This document shows positions 20,674-26,043 of a stretch of DNA of 26,043 nucleotides, in pieces. Below the pieces are notes generated by a model. The model was not told the origin of the DNA and did no database searches. It saw nothing but the letters and a program-made list of their open reading frames with translations. How positions within the stretch are numbered: the first letter of the stretch is position 1; each line of letters begins with the position of its first letter. The DNA is from Methanomassiliicoccales archaeon UBA280 (GTDB taxonomy: Archaea; Thermoplasmatota; Thermoplasmata; SG8-5). The translations under genes were made by a program, and so were the position numbers. The stretch covers positions 145 to 26,187 of the forward strand of contig DAKD01000011.1 of the NCBI GenBank assembly GCA_002499085.1, in the 5' to 3' direction.

Positions 20674-21729
20674 ATGAATCAGGACGAGAGATACGGCATT
20701 CTCACCAGGGGCATAACCGAGGTCATAACCGAGGCAGACGCCGCTGACCTGCTCGCCAAGGGCGGCGAGCCGAAGGCCTACTGGGGCATTGAGCCCTCCG
20801 GCCTGTTCCACATCGGCCAGGCGCTTATCGGTGCCCGAAAGGCGAAGGACCTCGCAGGGCTGGGGTTCCAAGTCAACATTCTTCTCGCGGACTGGCATGC
20901 CCTGATAAACGACAAACTTGATGGCACGTTCGACAGCATCCAGACCTGCGGTTTGTATTTGGAGGACTGTCTCAGGGGACTGGGCGCCGATTCTTCAAAC
21001 ATACATTACATCGTGGGTTCGGACCTTGTGGACGGGAAGGAGTACTGGGAGAGGGTCATCAGGATATCCAAAGCATCAAGCGTTGCCCGCATCAAGCGCG
21101 CCATGACAATCATGGGCCGCTCCGAGGAGGACGCGGACTCCGACGCCTCCAAGCTCATATACCCGGCAATGCAGGCGGCCGACATATTCCACCAGGATCT
21201 GGACCTTGCCATCGGCGGCATGGACCAGAGGCATGCCCACATGCTCGCGAGGGATGTCGCACCGAAGCTCAACTGCAAGAAGCCTGTGGCGCTGCACTGG
21301 CCTTTGCTCATGGGCCTCCAGGGCGGCGGAAGGATGGACGCGACCGAGTCGAAGATGAGCAAGTCCAATCCGGACTCGGCCGTGTTCCTGCACGATAAAG
21401 CGGACACAGTCCAGGCCAAATTGAAGAAGGCGTTCTGCCCCCAGGGCCAGGTCGGGGACAACCCGGTACTGGAACATGCAAGGCTCGTGATATTCCCGGA
21501 GCTCGGGCGCATGGACATAAAACGGCCAGAGAAGTTCGGCGGGGACATGCACTTCGCGACATACGAGGAGCTGGCCGCGGCATTCGGAACGGGAAAGCTT
21601 CACCCCATGGACCTCAAGTCCGCAGTCGCCGCCCACATCTCCGAGATCCTGGTGCCTGTGCAGAGATACCTGGATGAGAACCCTTCCAATTTCAACAAGT
21701 TGAAAGAGGTATTGGAGGGAAACAGATGA
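20674..21729 (+). CDS. tyrS: tyrosyl-tRNA synthetase, archaeal type
   Basis: 351 residues, class I enzyme charging tRNA-Tyr. HIGQ (46-49) is the HIGH motif and KMSKS (227-231) the second signature. Tyr36 and the set Tyr163, Gln167, Asp170, Gln185 match the tyrosine pocket of archaeal enzymes. Many archaeal TyrRS carry KMSSS, so KMSKS is a mild variant. Length is slightly above the usual compact archaeal form (about 306), due to a longer N-terminus and C-terminal part. ATG 20674 has a GGGGGA site. The TGA overlaps the next gene (ATGA). Confidence 0.95.
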   Translation: MNQDERYGILTRGITEVITEADAADLLAKGGEPKAYWGIEPSGLFHIGQALIGARKAKDLAGLGFQVNILLADWHALINDKLDGTFDSIQTCGLYLEDCLRGLGADSSNIHYIVGSDLVDGKEYWERVIRISKASSVARIKRAMTIMGRSEEDADSDASKLIYPAMQAADIFHQDLDLAIGGMDQRHAHMLARDVAPKLNCKKPVALHWPLLMGLQGGGRMDATESKMSKSNPDSAVFLHDKADTVQAKLKKAFCPQGQVGDNPVLEHARLVIFPELGRMDIKRPEKFGGDMHFATYEELAAAFGTGKLHPMDLKSAVAAHISEILVPVQRYLDENPSNFNKLKEVLEGNR

Positions 21730-22169
21730 GAAGAGGAAGCAGAAGGCGCAGCCAGAACGAAAAGGCAGGGATTGTGGGAATAATCGGCGGCATATTGATG
21801 CTGATCGCAGGGGTCACGGGCGCTGCAACATGGGCCTCGATCGGGGAACAGGCCGAATCCATCACTGGAATCGCGGCGCTCGGGACTGTTTTCCAGGTGC
21901 TCGTGGCGCTCGGCAGCCTTGGCGGGCTGCTGGTAATCCTGGGCTGCCTGTTCATAGGCTGGCAGATAATAAGGATAAGAACCAAGAACAGGGTCAAGGC
22001 CGGCAAGGTCCTGATATCCATAGGCGCGGGGTTCGGCCTCCTCGGATTGATAATATTCATCGTGCTGACAGCCCTGGGCGACGACCCGTTCGGCAACTTC
22101 CTGGGGGCCATAGGGATAGGCTTTGTCGGGCTGCTGTGCTCGATATATGCCAGGCAGAAGGCGCAGTAA
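21726..22169 (+). CDS. four-helix membrane protein, 147 aa
   Basis: Not recognised. A basic start (MRRGSRRRSQNEK) is followed by four predicted membrane helices at about 14-34, 47-75, 91-114 and 121-140, with short loops. Glycine-rich helices suggest close packing. The ATG overlaps the tyrS stop by four bases, so it is translated with it, but no functional connection is obvious. It meets the large surface-protein gene tail to tail with a 15-base gap. Confidence 0.7.
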   Translation: MRRGSRRRSQNEKAGIVGIIGGILMLIAGVTGAATWASIGEQAESITGIAALGTVFQVLVALGSLGGLLVILGCLFIGWQIIRIRTKNRVKAGKVLISIGAGFGLLGLIIFIVLTALGDDPFGNFLGAIGIGFVGLLCSIYARQKAQ

Positions 22170-22184
22170 TAAGGAAACTGGGAT

Positions 22185-25100
22185 TCAGACCTTCCGCTTC
22201 AGGCGCCCCGGCACGAAGCACGCGAATGACGCTATCATGAAGAATATTGTCTTGGGCAGAGTGATCGCCGGGGGCCGGGGCGTGATTATGCCGTCCGCGG
22301 GCTGGAGTTCGGTTATGATGACCGTTATTGCATCTGCCGGTTCTGAGGCTATCATGTCGCCTGTGAGCGAATCCGTTCCCACCGCATATGCCCCTTCATT
22401 GATTATGTATGTGCCAGGGGAGGTGAACTCCTGCTTGCCGGCAGGGTTCGGGCGCGTGCAGACCCTGAGGTACAGAGTCTCGGACTGGCCAGGCTCGAGG
22501 CCTTCCAGTATCCATGATATGTGAGTGGACCTGATCGGGTATATCTGTTCGGACGGAAGCGCCGCACGAGTGCCCGGCGCCTCGGTGGTGGCATTGCCGG
22601 CGCTCGGTATCATTTCAAGAAGTTCCAGTTCCGCGGGCAGGACATCTTTGACAAGTATATCCGTGGCGGAATATCCGCCCGCATTGGTGATTGTTATCTG
22701 AAGTTCCCACTCGTAGTAGGTTTGGATTATTCCCTCTTCGGGTCCGGAGAGCCTGACCTTCGTCACTTCCAGAACGGCCGGTTCGGGTTCGCCCGCGACC
22801 GTTACCGGAGCGGAAGCTACGTTGTTGGAAAGGTCTGAATCTGTCGGGTCGACGTTTGAGACGACGACTATGATCTCGTGTTCACCCTCAACGGCGGTCC
22901 ATTCGATGCTGACAGGCGTCTCGCCGCCGGCAGGGACGAATACGTTCTCGACCGAGCCTATCAGGTTGGCCGGGTCCTCGCTGTCCAGGTAGAAGGAGAC
23001 AGTGCAGGTCGCGTCCTCTCCCGGGGGACCCATCTCGGCCAGGAAGATATAGCTCGTGGAACCTGAATCCCCGGAATAATACATGTAAGAACTGCCGGAC
23101 TCGCGCAATAGCGAAAGAGTGTAGAGCGCCCGACTATCCTGGGCGCCTGGAGTTACGTCAAGGTCAATGACTGGAGTTTCCCAATTGATGCCGTCGCTCG
23201 AACTGGTTTTTAATATCTTCCCCGTGGTGAACCACATATCATAGGAACCATTGCCGGCAGGCAGGACGAACGGGCACTCCATAGCGGCGTAACCTACTGG
23301 CGTGTCCATGACAGACCCATACTTTGTCCAGGTGACTCCGTCCGGGGAAGTGGCCAGACCGAAACGGGAAACCGTTCCCGAATCGTAAGCCTTGTAGTAC
23401 ATCTTGTACATACCATCATCCATGAACACGTATCCCTGGCAGGCGTAAACAGAATCGAAGCTGCCCACTGGTCCGATCGGCAGTACCTTCCCAACCTGGG
23501 TCCAGGAAATGCCATCGGCGGATGTCGCATAGTATATCTCAGAGTTCCAATTGTAATTCTGGCAGGAATACCACATCTTGTAGGTGCCGTCCGCCTCCTT
23601 TAACACGGATGGCGCAGCTGCGTAAGTGGTCCCGGTGGGATGAGTCAGAACCTTCCCATAATTAGCCCAATTCACCTTATCGGTCGATGTGGCGTAATAG
23701 ATGTCATAGGTGCTTCCATATCCGGTGTACCACATCTTGTAGATTGAACCATCCTTAATCACATAAGGGTACTGGGCGGAAATTCCTGGGCTCAGGACGA
23801 CGCCCTGCTTCACCCAGGCACTTTCGCTCCCGCCGAGGTTGTGAATTGACGCACTTATCGTAACCTGTTCACCCTGTACGATTTGCGATGGCAATACTAT
23901 ATCATCGTCATAGACCGTGAGGTCAACGCCTGTTCCGATGACCGAAACCTGGGTGCTGGCAGTATTGTTGGATAGGTCATTGTCCGTCGGGTTCACATCG
24001 GAAACAACCACGATAATCTCGTGCTCGCCTGCGACTGCGGTCCAGTCGAGGCTGACTGGTGTCTCGCTGTCCGCGGGAACAAAGACGTTCCCGACCGAGC
24101 CTATCAGGTTGGCCGGGTCCTCGCTGTCCAGGTAGAAGGAGACAGTGCAGGTCGCGTCCTGGCCGGGAACCTCTGTCTGAGTTCCAGAAACAGAATAGAC
24201 ATTCACATCGTCCCAGTATGAATCGCCCCAGCAGCCATTGACGCCACCTTCATCACCGATGAGGAGATGGTGTATGAGCGTGGATGCAGCCCTCTGGCCA
24301 CTGGCAACGACTATGTCCCCGACCCTTACGAGATATCCCGAGGGGGTTATTTCGAGCGAGATTTCATGCCATGTCGCCGGCGCAAGTTCGCAGACATCCA
24401 TGGCCACACAGCCATAGTTCCAGACCCCGTTTGCGTCCTTGACGTATTCGAATAAATCAATGCTGTAATCATCATCTCTAAGCTGCACATAGAATTCATA
24501 GTTGGTTGTGCTGAAAACAGTCCCCGTTGATGAGCCAACGCGAATTATATCCCATTTGTCTATCGACTGGGTCTTCACCGGCAGATAGAGCTTGGTTTTC
24601 ACGATTGAATGGGCATAATTGTCAGGGAGGAACTTCATGATATACGGCCCCGAATTTGTGTTGGGGTTGGACTGGGCATGGAAGCTGTACTGAGGGGAAC
24701 AGGATTGCGCTGTTGTCACTTCTAGCACGGAGCCGGAATACCATGTTGATTTTATCCAGTTGTTGAGATTTCCCGAGTCGAAGCTGTCTGAGAACACCAG
24801 CGTCTCTTCCGAGGAGTTTGCCCAGGTTGAAGGATCCCCGTGAACTGTAGCTATTATTGCCACCGGGTTGCCCGAGGCCTGCGCTTCTTCGGAAAGGGAA
24901 AGGTCGCTGATTGAGAGGTCAACCGACTCTGTCACTGGAGTTGCTGTGGTTGCAAAGAAAATTCGAACATTCAAGCCGTCATAGCCAGAGTACCACATAT
25001 TGTAGACGCCATTCTCGACAATCACGGAGGGAAAGTCCGTCATGGAACTCTCGCCGGGCAAAGACCTTTCAAGCGCGATTCCGGTTTTGGTCCATGAAAG

Positions 25101-25937
25101 GCCGTCTGAGGAATAGGCATGGCAAATCCTGCCAGGATACTGGTCGGGTGAACGGCCGCCGTAGAACATGTCGTACCCGCTCATGGTGGGAATTATGTAA
25201 GCGGCCCATGCCACATTGTTATCATACTCTGCATCATTGAGAAGAACTATCCCGTCCTTGACCCAACTATCGGAAAAGGTGGCCTTATGCGCGTGGCATG
25301 TCCATATGCGGAGGGGGTTCCATTTGACTCCGCTGTACCACATATGCCATTGTGTGCCGTCAAAATGAACACGCGGATGCGCGACACCGTCAACATCTGA
25401 GGCTGAGCCATAAGCCAACTCTGCGCCAAGTTTGGTCCAGACATTGCCATCAACTGAAGTTGCGTGCAGGATCCGGGTGTTCTTCAGGCCATTATATCCA
25501 GCATACCACATATGGAACAATCCCGATGAGTCAACCATGACGAAGGGGTATTGAACGCCAACTTCCGCAGAAGCCTCGCCATAATCAATTGCCAAACCGG
25601 CCCGGGTCCATGATATGCCGTCGCCTGAAACCGCTTTCATGATGCGCTGATGTCCGTCAAGTCCCAATGCCTGGTACCACATGGCATAGGTTCCGTCCTG
25701 CATTTTTATGACCGACGGAGTCATGACTTGTTTTTCCTCGTTGGGCAGACCGGTATCCAGCACAACACCGCTCTTGATAAACTCAGTTCCGGGGACGAAG
25801 GATGATGCCGTCTGAATCGGTAAGGATGTCTCATGCGGGACGCTCCCGACCGTCAGCATGGCTCCGGAGAATACGAATGCGAGAACTACTGATAAAGAGA
25901 ATATCTTAACCCACACTTTTGTACTTGAAGGTGTCAT
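22185..25937 (-). CDS. large surface protein with two beta-propellers and CARDB/DUF11-like domains
   Basis: 1250 residues. A signal or anchor helix (about 9-31) is followed by a first propeller (about 50-335) of repeats with the pattern SxDGxxWTK...MWYSGYDG, resembling five-bladed glycosidase-like folds. A single beta-sandwich segment (380-580) follows, then a CARDB-like Ig domain (590-680). A second propeller (705-970), a second CARDB copy (970-1045), a DUF11-like stalk (1050-1200) and a short hydrophobic C-terminus with a basic tail complete it. No catalytic residues are certain; binding of carbohydrate or another cell is possible. ATG 25937 has GAGGGAG close by; TTG 25976 is rejected. The C-terminus carries LPKT before the hydrophobic run. 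Confidence 0.8.
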   Translation of the reverse strand: MTPSSTKVWVKIFSLSVVLAFVFSGAMLTVGSVPHETSLPIQTASSFVPGTEFIKSGVVLDTGLPNEEKQVMTPSVIKMQDGTYAMWYQALGLDGHQRIMKAVSGDGISWTRAGLAIDYGEASAEVGVQYPFVMVDSSGLFHMWYAGYNGLKNTRILHATSVDGNVWTKLGAELAYGSASDVDGVAHPRVHFDGTQWHMWYSGVKWNPLRIWTCHAHKATFSDSWVKDGIVLLNDAEYDNNVAWAAYIIPTMSGYDMFYGGRSPDQYPGRICHAYSSDGLSWTKTGIALERSLPGESSMTDFPSVIVENGVYNMWYSGYDGLNVRIFFATTATPVTESVDLSISDLSLSEEAQASGNPVAIIATVHGDPSTWANSSEETLVFSDSFDSGNLNNWIKSTWYSGSVLEVTTAQSCSPQYSFHAQSNPNTNSGPYIMKFLPDNYAHSIVKTKLYLPVKTQSIDKWDIIRVGSSTGTVFSTTNYEFYVQLRDDDYSIDLFEYVKDANGVWNYGCVAMDVCELAPATWHEISLEITPSGYLVRVGDIVVASGQRAASTLIHHLLIGDEGGVNGCWGDSYWDDVNVYSVSGTQTEVPGQDATCTVSFYLDSEDPANLIGSVGNVFVPADSETPVSLDWTAVAGEHEIIVVVSDVNPTDNDLSNNTASTQVSVIGTGVDLTVYDDDIVLPSQIVQGEQVTISASIHNLGGSESAWVKQGVVLSPGISAQYPYVIKDGSIYKMWYTGYGSTYDIYYATSTDKVNWANYGKVLTHPTGTTYAAAPSVLKEADGTYKMWYSCQNYNWNSEIYYATSADGISWTQVGKVLPIGPVGSFDSVYACQGYVFMDDGMYKMYYKAYDSGTVSRFGLATSPDGVTWTKYGSVMDTPVGYAAMECPFVLPAGNGSYDMWFTTGKILKTSSSDGINWETPVIDLDVTPGAQDSRALYTLSLLRESGSSYMYYSGDSGSTSYIFLAEMGPPGEDATCTVSFYLDSEDPANLIGSVENVFVPAGGETPVSIEWTAVEGEHEIIVVVSNVDPTDSDLSNNVASAPVTVAGEPEPAVLEVTKVRLSGPEEGIIQTYYEWELQITITNAGGYSATDILVKDVLPAELELLEMIPSAGNATTEAPGTRAALPSEQIYPIRSTHISWILEGLEPGQSETLYLRVCTRPNPAGKQEFTSPGTYIINEGAYAVGTDSLTGDMIASEPADAITVIITELQPADGIITPRPPAITLPKTIFFMIASFACFVPGRLKRKV
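22949..23017 (-). repeat. 69-base exact direct repeat, copy within second CARDB domain
   Basis: Identical over 69 bases to 24092-24160 in the same gene. It encodes a strand pair of the CARDB-like domain, including VSFYLDSEDPANLIGSV. Confidence 0.75.
24092..24160 (-). repeat. 69-base exact direct repeat, copy within first CARDB domain
   Basis: Partner of 22949-23017, about 1.14 kb away in the same orientation. Flanking parts of the two domains are similar but diverged, so this stretch was probably homogenised recently or is held by strong selection. Confidence 0.75.
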
Positions 25938-25974
25938 CTGCTCCCTCGGTTTATTATAACTAATATAGTCTTCC

Positions 25975-25990
25975 AAACTATATATAGTTT
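25975..25990 (-). promoter_or_regulatory. 16-bp palindromic TATA region of the surface-protein gene
   Basis: AAACTATATATAGTTT is a perfect palindrome containing CTATATATAG. Its centre is about 45 bases before ATG 25937, predicting a transcript start near 25957 and a 20-base leader with the ribosome site. The symmetry could also bind a regulator or fire in both directions. Confidence 0.5.
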
Positions 25991-26043
25991 CCTATTTGTT
26001 CATTACTTAATTGATTATTAAGGCTCTGACGCTAAACTCATTT

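Noticed and set aside
20596..20898. N-terminal extension of apt to 20898
   Set aside because: It would run antisense through tyrS and the shared promoter; known Apt proteins begin at the ATG at 20595.

Overview
The window looks archaeal, most plausibly a moderately GC-rich euryarchaeon of the Thermoplasmatota or a relative; this is an inference from gene content, not a database match. The archaeal signs are a split GMP synthetase (stand-alone ATP-pyrophosphatase subunit), the NurA-HerA-Mre11-Rad50 break-resection operon, an archaeal-type tyrosyl-tRNA synthetase, archaeal hypoxanthine/guanine and adenine phosphoribosyltransferases, a COG1407 phosphoesterase, a DUF2148 protein and a COG1856-like radical SAM protein. 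Many genes have a TATA-like box about 25-30 bases before the start codon, as expected for leaderless or short-leader archaeal transcripts. Internal operon genes instead use GGTGA or AGGAGG ribosome sites and 1-4 base stop/start overlaps.

Layout, left to right. 1-225: hairpin-rich segment that may be part of an RNA gene. 226-450: small membrane protein. 451-667: hairpins. 668-2085 (minus): purE-guaAB, purine synthesis. 2174-2845 (minus): ribbon-helix-helix/PIN toxin-antitoxin pair with a tandem operator. 2846-3350: non-coding, with three inverted repeats. 3351-4100: COG1407 phosphoesterase, meeting tail to tail with the minus-strand operon isocitrate dehydrogenase - MBL-fold hydrolase - DUF2148 (6518-4101). 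6647-7234: mntP, tail to tail with acyl-CoA dehydrogenase (8377-7235), which lies downstream of an enoyl-CoA hydratase (9301-8522). 9302-9640: non-coding minisatellite and palindromes. 15885-9641 (minus): five-gene operon nurA-herA-mre11-rad50-NUDIX. 16000-18019: membrane zinc-ribbon protein followed by a radical SAM enzyme. 18557-18010 (minus): two small cysteine-rich proteins. 18558-19164: non-coding but strongly structured, with a candidate ncRNA. 19165-19446: small exported protein. 20595-19511 (minus): apt-hpt purine salvage. 20674-22169: tyrS and a membrane protein. 25937-22185 (minus): a 1250-residue surface protein with two beta-propellers.

How the genes fit together. NurA, HerA, Mre11 and Rad50 form the archaeal machinery that trims DNA ends for recombination, and a NUDIX hydrolase is coupled to it. 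purE, guaAB, apt and hpt cover purine synthesis and salvage. Acyl-CoA dehydrogenase plus enoyl-CoA hydratase suggest fatty-acid or amino-acid-derived acyl-CoA oxidation, and isocitrate dehydrogenase suggests a (partial) oxidative TCA arm, so a heterotrophic lifestyle is likely. The least explained parts are the structured non-coding regions (1-175, 3142-3228, 9409-9605, 18661-19090), the cysteine-rich protein pair facing the radical SAM enzyme, and the toxin-antitoxin module upstream of purE.
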